Below, one piece after another: positions 35,039 to 46,356 of a stretch of DNA of 64,000 bases (its first letter is position 1; every line of letters starts with the position of its first letter). A program made the translations under genes and the position numbers. The DNA lies in the NCBI RefSeq assembly GCF_013314895.1, contig NZ_JABTYE010000010.1:62001-126000 (forward strand). The letters run 5' to 3'. The notes under the pieces were generated by a model that was not told the origin of the DNA, ran no database searches, and worked only from the letters and a program-made list of their open reading frames with translations. The DNA is from Cupriavidus gilardii. Its GTDB lineage: Bacteria; Pseudomonadota; Gammaproteobacteria; Burkholderiales; Burkholderiaceae.

Positions 35039-35044
35039 TAGAAT
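35039..35044 (+). promoter_or_regulatory. -10-like element upstream of metG
   Basis: TAGAAT lies 72 bases before the metG ATG and downstream of the terminator. The same GCTAGAAT context recurs before the zapB-like gene. No clear -35. Confidence 0.4.
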
Positions 35045-35116
35045 GTCGGTTTTCCGCGCCCCGGCCCGCCCGCGCCGCGGAACACCGATTCCAACGCTTC
35101 CCGACCGGCATCCCCC

Positions 35117-37192
35117 ATGACAGCACGTCGCATCCTCGTCACATCTGCCCTGCCTTACGCCAACGGCCAGATCCATATCGGCCACCTGGTGGAATACATC
35201 CAGACCGATATCTGGGTCCGTTTCCAGCGCATGATGGGCAACGAGGTGTATTACGTGGGTGCCGACGATACCCACGGCACGCCGGTGATGCTGCGCGCGG
35301 AGAAGGAAGGCATCACGCCCAAGCAGCTGATCGACCGGGTCTGGAACGAGCACAAGCGCGACTTCGACAGCTTCCTGGTCTCGTTCGACAACTACTACAG
35401 CACCGACGCCGAGGAAAACCGGCTGCTGTGCGAGAAGATCTACCTGGCGCTGAAGGCCGAAGATCTGATCGCGGAGCGCGACGTCGAGCAGTTCTACGAT
35501 CCGGTCAAGAACATGTTCCTGCCGGACCGCTTCATCAAGGGCGAGTGCCCCAAGTGCGGCGCCAAGGACCAGTACGGCGACTCCTGCGAGGTCTGCGGGA
35601 CCACCTACGTGCCGACCGACCTGAAGAACCCGTATTCGGTGGTATCGGGCGCGACGCCGGTGCGCAAGTCCTCGACCCACTACTTCTTCAAGCTGTCCGA
35701 TCCGCGCTGCGAAAGCTTCCTGCGCGAGTGGGTCGCCGACCTGGCCCAGCCGGAGGCCAGCAACAAGATGCAGGAGTGGCTGGGCAGCGATGGCGAGGCC
35801 TCCACGCTGTCGGACTGGGACATCTCGCGCGACGCCCCCTACTTCGGCTTCGAGATCCCCGGCGCCCCCGGCAAGTTCTTCTACGTCTGGCTGGACGCCC
35901 CGATCGGCTACTACGCCAGCTTCAAGAACCTGTGCGAGCGCAAGGGCATCGACTTCGACGCCTGGGTCGGCCCGCATTCGACCGCCGAGCAATACCACTT
36001 CATCGGCAAGGACATCCTGTACTTCCACACGCTGTTCTGGCCGGCGATGCTGCGCTTCTCGGGCTACCGGACGCCGACCAATGTGTTCGCGCACGGCTTC
36101 CTGACCGTCGACGGCGCCAAGATGAGCAAGTCGCGCGGCACCTTCATCACCGCGCAGAGCTATATCGATACCGGCATGAACCCGGAATGGCTGCGCTACT
36201 ACTTCGCCGCCAAGCTGAACGCCAGCATGGAAGACCTGGACCTGAACCTGGACGACTTCGTCTCCCGGGTCAACAGCGACCTGATCGGCAAGTACGTCAA
36301 TATCGCCAGCCGGGCCGCCGGCTTCCTGGTCAAGCGTTTCGACGGCCGCGTCGACGACGCCGCGCTGTCGCATCCGCTGCTCGAACAGCTGCGCCAGGCC
36401 GCGCCGCAGATCGCGCAGCTGTACGAAGGCCGCGAATACAGCAAGGCGCTGCGCCTGGTGATGGAGCTGACCGACGCCGTCAACGCCTTCGTTGACGCCG
36501 AGAAACCGTGGGAGCTGGCCAAGGACGAGGCCAGGCGCGCGGCCTTGCACGCCGCCTGCTCGGTGTCGCTGGAAGCATTCCGGCTGCTGACCGTCTATCT
36601 GAAGCCGGTGGTGCCAAACGTCGCGGCCGGCGTCGAGGCCTTCCTCAATATCGAGCCGCTGGACTGGCGCGCGGTCGACCGCCAGCTGAGCGGCGCCAGC
36701 CCGATCAAGCCGTATTCGCACTTGATGACGCGGGTCGACGCCAAGCAGATCGAGGCGCTGCTTGCCGCCAACCGCGACTCGCTGCAGGCCACGCCCGCGA
36801 CTGGTGCGGCCGAGGCGGGCAATGCCGTCGCTGGCATCGAGCCGATCGCCGACACCATCACGATCGACGACTTCGCCAAGGTCGACCTGCGCGTGGCGCG
36901 CATCGTGGAGTGCCGCAAGGTCGAGGGCTCGAACAAGCTGCTGCAGCTGACGCTGGACCTGGGCGAGGGCAAGACCCGCAACGTCTTCTCTGGCATCCAG
37001 TCGGCCTACCAGCCGGAGCAGCTGGTCGGCAAGCTGACCGTGGTGGTCGCCAACCTGGCGCCGCGCAAGATGAAGTTCGGCCTGTCCGAAGGCATGGTGC
37101 TGGCAGCCTCGGCGGCGGACGAGAAGGCCGCGCCGGGCCTGTACATCCTCGAACCGCATGCGGGCGCGGTGCCCGGCATGCGGATCCGCTGA
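35117..37192 (+). CDS. metG: methionyl-tRNA synthetase
   Basis: Charges tRNA-Met. The 691-residue class I synthetase has [10 protein letters not shown] (HIGH at 20-23), a zinc knuckle [18 protein letters not shown], and [11 protein letters not shown]. Its fused C-terminal tRNA-binding EMAP/Arc1p-like domain ([29 protein letters not shown] to [13 protein letters not shown]) promotes dimerisation in the MetG1 type. Length and domain order are normal. It ends 24 bases from the convergent BamE-like gene. Confidence 0.97.
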   Translation: MTARRILVTSALPYANGQIHIGHLVEYIQTDIWVRFQRMMGNEVYYVGADDTHGTPVMLRAEKEGITPKQLIDRVWNEHKRDFDSFLVSFDNYYSTDAEENRLLCEKIYLALKAEDLIAERDVEQFYDPVKNMFLPDRFIKGECPKCGAKDQYGDSCEVCGTTYVPTDLKNPYSVVSGATPVRKSSTHYFFKLSDPRCESFLREWVADLAQPEASNKMQEWLGSDGEASTLSDWDISRDAPYFGFEIPGAPGKFFYVWLDAPIGYYASFKNLCERKGIDFDAWVGPHSTAEQYHFIGKDILYFHTLFWPAMLRFSGYRTPTNVFAHGFLTVDGAKMSKSRGTFITAQSYIDTGMNPEWLRYYFAAKLNASMEDLDLNLDDFVSRVNSDLIGKYVNIASRAAGFLVKRFDGRVDDAALSHPLLEQLRQAAPQIAQLYEGREYSKALRLVMELTDAVNAFVDAEKPWELAKDEARRAALHAACSVSLEAFRLLTVYLKPVVPNVAAGVEAFLNIEPLDWRAVDRQLSGASPIKPYSHLMTRVDAKQIEALLAANRDSLQATPATGAAEAGNAVAGIEPIADTITIDDFAKVDLRVARIVECRKVEGSNKLLQLTLDLGEGKTRNVFSGIQSAYQPEQLVGKLTVVVANLAPRKMKFGLSEGMVLAASAADEKAAPGLYILEPHAGAVPGMRIR

Positions 37193-37216
37193 ACGCCTCG
37201 CCGCCGCGGGGCGGCG

Positions 37217-37765
37217 TCAGCCGCCCTGCACCTTCGACGGATCGTCGCTGCGCGAGGTATGCGTGACGAGCCCGTCCGTGCCGAAGTGCACGTTGAAGAA
37301 GGCCTTGTCCTGCGAGGTCTCCCACCAGCGGTAGCCCCACACGGTCTCCTGCTTCAGGCGGAAGGCCTCGATCTTCGTCGGCTTGCCCAGCATCCGGCGC
37401 ACGCTGTCCTGGCTCATGCCGGCGCGCACGCGCTGGAAGTTCTCGGCGGTCAGCACCTGTTCGATCGCGCCGACCCGGCCGTCGGCGCCGATCGTCACCA
37501 TCCAGGTGGTGGCGCCCTCCGGCCCGCGCGGATATTCGAGGCGGCGCGCGCCGTTTTCCTCTTCCCAGACGATCTCCGGCTTGCCGGCCTGGCGCCGCAC
37601 GTCGTCCTCGCTGGACACCCCGGGCTCGATCCCCTTGAACAGCTGGCTGTCGGGCTGGATCGTCTGCCAGGCCGAGCGCGCGGCGTCGCCGGCCTTGTTC
37701 AGCGCCTCGTCGACCTTGCGCTGGTCGCAGCCGAACAGCGCCAGCACCGAAGCGATCAGTCCCAT
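37217..37765 (-). CDS. BamE/SmpA-like outer-membrane lipoprotein
   Basis: A 182-residue protein with a short signal and lipobox LFGC (Cys13). Two copies of the SmpA/BamE-like fold can be seen: FKGIEPGVSSEDDVRRQAGKP and FQRVRAGMSQDSVRRMLGKPT, each with the G-x-VR-x-x-GKP pattern. The canonical BamE has one such unit, so this is a tandem-domain relative rather than BamE itself. It lies 49 bases downstream of tamB on the same strand, which hints at a role in outer-membrane protein assembly with TamAB. The upstream extension to 37897 would overlap tamB. Confidence 0.85.
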   Translation of the reverse strand: MGLIASVLALFGCDQRKVDEALNKAGDAARSAWQTIQPDSQLFKGIEPGVSSEDDVRRQAGKPEIVWEEENGARRLEYPRGPEGATTWMVTIGADGRVGAIEQVLTAENFQRVRAGMSQDSVRRMLGKPTKIEAFRLKQETVWGYRWWETSQDKAFFNVHFGTDGLVTHTSRSDDPSKVQGG

Positions 37766-37814
37766 GGCTGCCACCCCGCGCGCGGACCGGCGGCCGGCGC
37801 CCACCCCGCCACCC

Positions 37815-40800
37815 TCATCGCTTGATGGCCTCGACGGGCCCTTCCGGTGGCGTTGGCGGATTGTCGGCGTCCCCGCCGCTGCTTCCCGTGCTTCCATCCT
37901 GCTCTCTCCTGGCGCCCTCGCGCCGTGATGACGATCCTGAAAATAGTTGGCTCCAGCTGTCGAAGCGGCGGTTGAACAGCAGCGACAGCCCGTTGATCGT
38001 GCCGCCCCGGGCGATCAGCGACCAGCGCCGCGAGAACGCCCAGGTCAGCTTGGCGACGTTGGCGGCCGAGGTCAGGCTCTGCTCGTAGCCGACCGAGATC
38101 TTCTCGCTGACCGCCTTGCCGACGGTCACCACCTGCTGGTCGCTGAGGCCGGCCGTGCTCGGACCGATCGAAAACTCGTCGATGCCGAAGCGCTGCACCA
38201 CACCCTTGCCCGCCTTCGAGCCCAGCATGCCGAGCGCCGCGCCGCCCAGCGCCGCGCCGCTCAACTGCTGTTGCTGGCCCGCCGTCCCGCTCTCGGCGCC
38301 GTAACCGAACATCAGCCATGACAGCTTGTCCTCATCCGGAACATTGGGCTCGGACACCAGCCGCACGCGCGGCAGCCGTACCGTGCCGGTGACCTCGACG
38401 CCCGCCTCGACTTCCTGGTTCAGCCGCATCGCGCGGATGTTCAGGTTGGGATTGCCGACCGGACCATTGAAATTGACGATGCCGCGCGTGATCTGCAGCC
38501 GGCGGCCGAACGCCTCGTAGGTGCCTTCGACCACGCGCACGGTGCCGGTGACGCGCATCGGTGTCAAGGGCTCGCTGTTGACGCCGAGACGCCCTGCCAG
38601 CAGCAGATCGGCGCCGGCACCGCGGAAACGGAAGCGGTCGCCCAGATCCACCGACAGGTCGATCACCGGCGCGAAGCGGCTGGTCGGCTGCGACTCCGGC
38701 ACCGCCGGCGTGGCCGCGGTACGCACCTCGCGCTCGGCGCGGCGATCCGACTTGCGCACGATCACCACATCGTCGCCGAGCACCGGCGCGCCGGCCTTGG
38801 GCAGGTCGAACAGGCCGCGGTCGACGCGGAACTTGCCGCGGATCACGAACTGCCGGTTCTCGTTGGCCATATCGGCATTGCCCGATACCACCAGCGTGCG
38901 CTCGGGGCTGGCGAACAGCTCCAGCCGGTCGGCCACGATGCGCGCGCGCAGCGTGGGGTCGGTCTCGCCGAGCCGCACGTTGCCGCTGGCGGTCAACGTG
39001 CCGTCGCCGCCGTGGAAGCGCACCTGCCGCAGTTCGATCACGTTGCGGTCGAGCACGATGCGGACGATGCCGTCGGTCAGGCGGATGCCCTGGTCGTACA
39101 GCGTGATGGCCAGGCCGTCGCCGTTGACGGTGCCGGTCAGCACCGGCGCGCCGATCGTGCCCGCCAGCTGCATCGCGGCCGCCAGCCGGCCGTCGAAGGC
39201 ATATTGCGGGCCGGTCAGCGCCTCCAGCGCCTTGAGACGCGGCACGTCGAAGGCCACCTGCCCGCCCAGCGCCGAGGCCGGCGTCACCGTCAGCACGCCT
39301 TGCTCGGGCATCAGGCCGGCGAAGGCGTCGACCTTCGCGGTGCCCAGTCGCGACGACACCAGGTTGCCGCGCAGCTGGAGGCGATTGCCGGCGGCCTCGG
39401 CACGCACGACGGTCTCGCCGAGCCCAAGCGTGGTGAAACCGCGGCCGGCGTTGACCGACAGGTCGCCGCTGCGCCGCCGCAGTTCGGCAAAGCCCGACGC
39501 GGTTTCGGCCAGATTCAGGTTCCATTGGCCGTCGAGCACCAGGTCGGAGCGCACCGGCGGGGCTTCGCCGGTAAAGGCCTCGGCCAACTGCAGCAGATGG
39601 CCGACATGCAGGGCGGTCAGCTGGCCCTTCGAACGGATGCGGCCGCGGTCCCAGTCGAGGCTGTCAAGCGCGATGGTCGCGCGCTCCAGCTGCAGCCGGG
39701 TGGCTCCGAGCGTCAGGCGCTGCGCGCCTGCGCTGATCGCGACCGGCGTCAGCAGCCGCAGCTGGACGGTGCCGCGCTCCTCCAGCGTGCCGAGCGTGCC
39801 GGTCCAGCGTCCGCTCTGCCAGGCGCCCTGTCCGGCGGCCTTCAGCTGCAGCGGCCGGCGCCGCATGCGGCCCTCGCCCTCTACCGTGAAGCTGTGTTTC
39901 GCCTGCGTGCCGTCGAGGCTGGCCTGCAGCGTGCTCATCGTCAGTTGCGGGCCGCGATAGCCGCGCGCGTCCAGACGCAGCCGCAGCGGACCGTCGATGC
40001 CGCCGCGCAGATCGGCGTTGCCGCTCGCGCTGTCGACCCGGTGCGGGCCCATCGACAGCGCGCGGGCATCGTAGGTCGCGGTGACTTCCGGACGCTGCCA
40101 GGTGCCGCTGACCTGGCCGTCGAGCTTGAGCGTGCCGCCGACGCCGAACTTGAGCCGGTCCAGCTGTGGCGCGTCGACCGCCACCATCATGCGGTCGCCG
40201 CGCGCGCCGAAGCTGCCGCGCAGCTCGGCGCGGTTGCCGGCCATCGACAGCGTCGCCTCGCTGGGGAGCAGCCGCTGCCCGGCCAGCCGGATCTTGCCGC
40301 CGCCGGTCATCGGCAATCCCGCGTATTCGCTGTCGCCGATCGAGAAATCGGCCGCCACCCGGGGCTCGCCCGCCAGCGTGCCGGACCCCTCGAAATTCGC
40401 ATTGATGCGGCCCTTGGCCACGCTGGCCAGCCGTGACAGGTCCAGGTCGCTGACGCGGCCCTTGAAGCTGAACGGCTGCTGCTCCTTCAGTCCGAGCCGG
40501 CCCTCGGCATGCACGCTGCCCTGCGCGACGCCGAGGCGCAGCGCGGCCAGCGTGACTGCGTCGGCATCGATGCGCGCGTCGGCGAACAGCTTGAGCTCGC
40601 CCCCGCCCAGATCGAGCGCCACGCTTTGGCGGCCCGGCTCCAGCCGCACGATCACCGGGCCGGACAGCCGCGCGCTGCGCAGCTTGCCATGGATCGCGTG
40701 CGGGTCGAGCCGGCGCACGTCCAGATCGAAACCGCCGCGGCCCTCGCGCAGCGAACCGCTGCCCGCGATTTCGCCATTGCCGGCCAGGGCGATGCGCAGG

Positions 40801-42038
40801 TCGCGGACATGCTGCGCCGTCTCGCTCAGTTCGACGGCGGCGCGCAGCGATTGCACCGGCAGCCGCTCGGCGTCGAGCGGCCCGGGCTCGTGGTTGCGCA
40901 CCGTGATCTCGCCCGCCACGGTCAGCGGCGCGGTGCCGGGCGAGGCAGGCGCGCCGGGTGCGGCGGGGACAGCCGAAGCGGAGGGAGCGACCACCGATGC
41001 CGCCGGTGGGCTGGCGGGCGCCGCGGGCGCCGGCGCTGCCGGGGCCGAGGCCGCGCCGGCCCCGGGCGCGGCTGCGCCACTGCTGCCATCGACCGGCCGC
41101 AGTTCCGCGTGCACCGACAGATTGGCCTGCGGCGCCGACGGGTTGAACAGCCGCGGATTGATGCGCTCGGCATCGACCCGCAGGCGCGTAAAGGGCACCG
41201 CGCCGAAGGGCGTCAGTTCGATCTCGCCGCGGCCGCGCAGGCGATCGCCGCTCGCCTCGACATCGGCGCGCAGCGCCTCCAGGGTGCCGTCGGCGCGGGC
41301 GCTGACGTTGTAAGCCTCCTTCTCCCATTCGCCTTCGAGCAGCGCCTCGCCATTGAGCGCGAATGGCGCCGCGCCGGCGATCTGCGCGTTGGCCGACAGC
41401 TTGCCGTAGGGCGTGCCGAGGCGATGGACGCTCAGACGATGCCGGCTGCCATCGGAATGCAGCTCGGCCGACAGATCGGAAAACACCAGCGGCGATGCGG
41501 TGGCGTCCGGCCCCCGCAGAATCGACAAGCGCGCCAGCGTCAGCGCATCGACGTCGACCGCCAGCGGCAGCGACAGCGAGTCCGGCAAGGTCGGCGGCGG
41601 CTGGTCGGGCTCGTCCACCGGTGGCGGCAGCCGGACGTCGACATTGCCCAGCCGCAGCGCGGCCACATGCAGCCGCGGCCGGCCCGGCCCCAGATGCCAG
41701 GCCAGCGACCAGCTGCCGTCGAGGCGGTCCACGCTGACACGGGTGTCGCCCTGCGCGAACACCACGTCGCGCAGTTGCAGGCCGCGCGCGAAGGTACCGC
41801 CCTGGTACTGGCCGGCCAGCACGCCGGCCGACAACCGCGTCGCCAGCGACCACAGCTCGCGCGAGCCGCGCTCGGTGCGCAGCGCCGCGCCGAGCGCGAT
41901 CGCCAGCAGCACGATCAGCGCCACCAGCGCGAGCAGCACGGCGCCGAGCACGCGCAGCCAGCGCCGGCGGCGCGGCTGCGGCGCGGGCGGGGGCTCGCTG
42001 CCGCGGGCGGGAACGGAAGGCAGATCGGGCGTGCTCAT
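37815..42038 (-). CDS. tamB: translocation and assembly module protein TamB
   Basis: A 1407-residue inner-membrane-anchored AsmA/DUF490-family protein that spans the periplasm to TamA and is implicated in outer-membrane protein and phospholipid transport. It has an N-terminal anchor helix (WLRVLGAVLLALVALIVLLAIALG at about 27-50), then a long beta-rich region. The conserved C-terminal TamB domain includes NVPDEDKLSWLMFGYG, DEFSIGPS and GKAVSEKISVGYEQSL. An Ala/Pro-rich insert interrupts the beta region around residues 310-380. tamA lies upstream across a 172-base gap containing a 9-bp tandem repeat. Confidence 0.94.
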   Translation of the reverse strand: MSTPDLPSVPARGSEPPPAPQPRRRRWLRVLGAVLLALVALIVLLAIALGAALRTERGSRELWSLATRLSAGVLAGQYQGGTFARGLQLRDVVFAQGDTRVSVDRLDGSWSLAWHLGPGRPRLHVAALRLGNVDVRLPPPVDEPDQPPPTLPDSLSLPLAVDVDALTLARLSILRGPDATASPLVFSDLSAELHSDGSRHRLSVHRLGTPYGKLSANAQIAGAAPFALNGEALLEGEWEKEAYNVSARADGTLEALRADVEASGDRLRGRGEIELTPFGAVPFTRLRVDAERINPRLFNPSAPQANLSVHAELRPVDGSSGAAAPGAGAASAPAAPAPAAPASPPAASVVAPSASAVPAAPGAPASPGTAPLTVAGEITVRNHEPGPLDAERLPVQSLRAAVELSETAQHVRDLRIALAGNGEIAGSGSLREGRGGFDLDVRRLDPHAIHGKLRSARLSGPVIVRLEPGRQSVALDLGGGELKLFADARIDADAVTLAALRLGVAQGSVHAEGRLGLKEQQPFSFKGRVSDLDLSRLASVAKGRINANFEGSGTLAGEPRVAADFSIGDSEYAGLPMTGGGKIRLAGQRLLPSEATLSMAGNRAELRGSFGARGDRMMVAVDAPQLDRLKFGVGGTLKLDGQVSGTWQRPEVTATYDARALSMGPHRVDSASGNADLRGGIDGPLRLRLDARGYRGPQLTMSTLQASLDGTQAKHSFTVEGEGRMRRRPLQLKAAGQGAWQSGRWTGTLGTLEERGTVQLRLLTPVAISAGAQRLTLGATRLQLERATIALDSLDWDRGRIRSKGQLTALHVGHLLQLAEAFTGEAPPVRSDLVLDGQWNLNLAETASGFAELRRRSGDLSVNAGRGFTTLGLGETVVRAEAAGNRLQLRGNLVSSRLGTAKVDAFAGLMPEQGVLTVTPASALGGQVAFDVPRLKALEALTGPQYAFDGRLAAAMQLAGTIGAPVLTGTVNGDGLAITLYDQGIRLTDGIVRIVLDRNVIELRQVRFHGGDGTLTASGNVRLGETDPTLRARIVADRLELFASPERTLVVSGNADMANENRQFVIRGKFRVDRGLFDLPKAGAPVLGDDVVIVRKSDRRAEREVRTAATPAVPESQPTSRFAPVIDLSVDLGDRFRFRGAGADLLLAGRLGVNSEPLTPMRVTGTVRVVEGTYEAFGRRLQITRGIVNFNGPVGNPNLNIRAMRLNQEVEAGVEVTGTVRLPRVRLVSEPNVPDEDKLSWLMFGYGAESGTAGQQQQLSGAALGGAALGMLGSKAGKGVVQRFGIDEFSIGPSTAGLSDQQVVTVGKAVSEKISVGYEQSLTSAANVAKLTWAFSRRWSLIARGGTINGLSLLFNRRFDSWSQLFSGSSSRREGARREQDGSTGSSGGDADNPPTPPEGPVEAIKR

Positions 42039-42080
42039 GCGCCGGGACTCGGGAAATCGGCAGGACCGGTGCCGGTTGAC

Positions 42081-42170
42081 GCGATCGAAGCGATCGGAGC
42101 GATCGCGGCGACCGAAGCAATCGGGGCAATCGAAACAATCGGGGCGATCGGCGCAATCCCGACGATCGCC
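42081..42170. repeat. ten 9-bp tandem repeats between tamA and tamB
   Basis: Ten consecutive 9-base units of the type GCGATCGAA or GCAATCGGG fill 42081-42170 with strict 9-bp periodicity and scattered substitutions (for example GCGACCGAA, ACAATCGGG, GCAATCCCG). The array ends 43 bases before the tamB start in the transcription direction and is non-coding. Such arrays can change length by slippage. Confidence 0.9.
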
Positions 42171-42210
42171 TCATGCGCCGGTGCCGGCCGGCACGAAGGA
42201 CGCATCGGCA

Positions 42211-44067
42211 TCAGAATGCCACTCCCAGCGAGATATGCGGGCGGAATTGCCGCTCCTGGATGCCGTAGCCCACGTCGAGCTGCACCGGTCCCACCGGGCT
42301 GCGCCAGCGCGCGCCGATGCCCACGCCGTGGTAGAGGCGCACGCCGTCGAGGTTGTTGGTGGCCGTGCCGGCGTCCCAGAAGATCGCCGCGCCCCAGTCG
42401 GGCTTGAACCAGTACTGGTACTCCAGGCTGGTGGTGGCCAGGTACTTGGCCGGCAGCACGCTGGTGCCCCGCCGCGTGCCGATCGACTGGAAGCCGTAGC
42501 CGCGGATCGAATCGGTGCCGCCGGCACGGAAGCGCAGCGTGGCCGGGATCTTGTCGGCGCTGCCGCTGGTCAGGTCCGCGCCCAGTTCGAGCCGGGCCAC
42601 GATCAGATCGCGGGTGCGCACCGGGATGTATTGCCGGATGCGGCCATACAGGCGCACGAAGGTCTGGTCGGTCAGAAAGCCCTCCACCGCCGCGCCGACC
42701 TGCGTGTTGATGATATTGCCGCGGCGCGGGAACACCGGGTTGTCGACGTCGCGCCGGGTCCAGGCGTATTGCGGCACCAGCGCCTTGCTCAGCTGGCGCG
42801 GCTGATCGTAGGGCCGCAGATCGTCGTAGTAGAAATCCAGCGACAGCGCGGTGTCGTAACGCTCGCGGGTGCGGGCCCGGCGCACGCCGGTGCGCCAGCT
42901 TCGGGTGTCGGTGTTCTCGATGTCGGTGGTGCGCTCGTAGCTGCCGTAGACGCTGTTCCGATAGGTCTTGCTGTCGGGCGGCATCGCCACCTCGGCGAAG
43001 GCGTACTGGCGCTTCTGCTCGACGCGGGCCTGCGAATCGAAGATCCAGGCGCGGTTGAACAGGTTGTAGTAGGCATAGCGGCCCTCGACCTGCGCGCCGG
43101 TATCGGTGTTGTAGCCGACGCCGGAAACGACCCGGTGCACCGGATACTCGCGCACGCGCACATTGACGGGCGCGGTCACCGTGTCGCCATTGCCGTCCGC
43201 ATCGGGGACCGGATCACCGAGCTCGACCAGCACATTGGAGAAGTACGGCTGGTTCTGGATCGCACGTTGCAGCTCCAGCAGCCGCTCCACGCGGTAGGGT
43301 TCGCCAACGTACAGCGGATTGACGTTGCGCACGATCCGCTCGGGATAGCGCCGCGTGCCGCTGACGACCAGCTCGCCCATGCGGTAGGCCGGGCCGCTGT
43401 CATAGGTCGCGCTCAGATCGGCGGCGCGCTCCTCCGGCTCGATGCGCGCCTGCGAGGCGGCCAGTTTGGCGCCGTAGTAAGCGTTGCTCTGCAGCTCGAC
43501 CAGCGCATCTTCCTTGGCCTTGTCCCAGTCCGACTGGCGGAACGGGTCGCCGACCGGCAGGCCCCACTTCTCCCGCAGCGCCGCAACCTGTTCGGGCGAA
43601 CGCGTGGCGGCCGGCCCGCGCACATCGACATCGACCTGGCGGATCAGGGTCCGGGCGCCCGGGTCGACGGTCACATGGATCACGCGGCTGTCGCCGCTGC
43701 CCTCGACGCGGGTGGTGGTCTGGGGGTCGAACCAGCCCTCGGTGGCGGCGAAGGCCCGGACCTGGTCGCCGACCGTTTCGACCATATAGGCGATCTGGTC
43801 CTCGCCGAGGTCGGCGCGCTCGCGATAGCGGACCAGGTCCAGATGCTCTTCCAGGATGTCCTCCAGCGGCTCGGGCGCCTCGACCTGGACCCGGTAGGCC
43901 GCCTGGACCGGCGCCGGCAGCAGCGCGAACAGCAGCGCCAGCAGCGGGGCAAGGAAGGCAGTCGGCAAGCGCGCCACCGGCGGCGCCGGCAGCCCGGCCG
44001 ACCGCCGCGACGCCGGCGCGGACGCCTCCGCGCCGCTGCCCCGGGGGCGGCGGAATCCGATGCGCAT
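42211..44067 (-). CDS. tamA: translocation and assembly module protein TamA (Omp85 family)
   Basis: Outer-membrane 16-stranded Omp85 barrel with N-terminal POTRA domains, partner of TamB. With ATG 44067 the protein has 618 residues: a signal peptide with a hydrophobic core (FLAPLLALLFALLPAPVQA), three POTRA-like units (starting YRVQVEAPEPLEDILEEHLDLVRYR), and the barrel. The barrel contains the family motif RFRAGGTDSIRGYGFQSIG (VRGY-type substrate loop) and a terminal strand ending in ISLGVAF with C-terminal Phe. ATG 44088 is a possible alternative, adding seven residues. tamA-tamB-bamE-like is probably one unit. Confidence 0.95.
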   Translation of the reverse strand: MRIGFRRPRGSGAEASAPASRRSAGLPAPPVARLPTAFLAPLLALLFALLPAPVQAAYRVQVEAPEPLEDILEEHLDLVRYRERADLGEDQIAYMVETVGDQVRAFAATEGWFDPQTTTRVEGSGDSRVIHVTVDPGARTLIRQVDVDVRGPAATRSPEQVAALREKWGLPVGDPFRQSDWDKAKEDALVELQSNAYYGAKLAASQARIEPEERAADLSATYDSGPAYRMGELVVSGTRRYPERIVRNVNPLYVGEPYRVERLLELQRAIQNQPYFSNVLVELGDPVPDADGNGDTVTAPVNVRVREYPVHRVVSGVGYNTDTGAQVEGRYAYYNLFNRAWIFDSQARVEQKRQYAFAEVAMPPDSKTYRNSVYGSYERTTDIENTDTRSWRTGVRRARTRERYDTALSLDFYYDDLRPYDQPRQLSKALVPQYAWTRRDVDNPVFPRRGNIINTQVGAAVEGFLTDQTFVRLYGRIRQYIPVRTRDLIVARLELGADLTSGSADKIPATLRFRAGGTDSIRGYGFQSIGTRRGTSVLPAKYLATTSLEYQYWFKPDWGAAIFWDAGTATNNLDGVRLYHGVGIGARWRSPVGPVQLDVGYGIQERQFRPHISLGVAF

Positions 44068-44195
44068 GATCCCGAGGTCCAATATCATCCGTCGTTGCGA
44101 TCCGACAAAGTCGCTATTTGACCACACCCCGCGGCCCGATCCCCAAACCCCGAGCGCCCCAGGCCGGCAAAGCCCGCCCCGGCATGGCAATACGG

Positions 44196-44201
44196 TAGAA
44201 T
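44196..44201 (+). promoter_or_regulatory. -10-like element for DUF3460-scpA-panC
   Basis: TAGAAT lies 48 bases before the DUF3460 ATG, in the 182-base divergent gap with tamA. No convincing -35 is seen. Confidence 0.4.
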
Positions 44202-44249
44202 CGCGGCAGTTTTCCATTCCCCTATAGCATTCTGTATAGCTTTCCTGCC

Positions 44250-44438
44250 ATGGCCATGTACGAATCCGAGATCACCCAGTTCCTGAAGGCGCTCAAGCAG
44301 GAGCGCCCGTCGCTGGAGGCGGAACAGCGCCAAGGCCGCGCCCTGCTGTGGGACAAGGCCCCGATCGACCTCGAGGAGCGCCAGCGCGCCGAGGCGTCGC
44401 GGGTCCCGCAGAAGCCCTACGTCTACTCGCTGGACTGA
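44250..44438 (+). CDS. DUF3460 family small protein
   Basis: A 62-residue protein of unknown function, conserved in betaproteobacteria next to scpA and panC. It has the family pattern YESEITQFLKALKQERPSLEAEQRQGRALLWDK in the first half and ends PQKPYVYSLD. It is predicted soluble and helical. It opens the plus-strand group and is followed by scpA after 67 bases. Confidence 0.9.
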   Translation: MAMYESEITQFLKALKQERPSLEAEQRQGRALLWDKAPIDLEERQRAEASRVPQKPYVYSLD

Positions 44439-44505
44439 TGCCGGCACGCATCCCGGCGCCGCAGTCCCTGCCGACCGCCGCGATGCGCGCAGATCCGCCC
44501 CACTC

Positions 44506-46280
<1,775 letters not shown>

Positions 46281-46323
46281 GCCGGCCGGCGGCGCCGTCG
46301 GCGTAGGCGGCGCCGTAGCGCAG

Positions 46324-46356
46324 AGTCAGCGCACAGTCAGCACACAGTCAGCGCAA
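46324..46356. repeat. 11-bp triplicate across the ankyrin gene stop
   Basis: AGTCAGCGCAC, AGTCAGCACAC and AGTCAGCGCAA run in tandem. On the minus strand each unit carries a TGA, so the stop codon of the ankyrin gene (46350-46348) is followed by further TGA copies at 11-base intervals. Confidence 0.75.
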
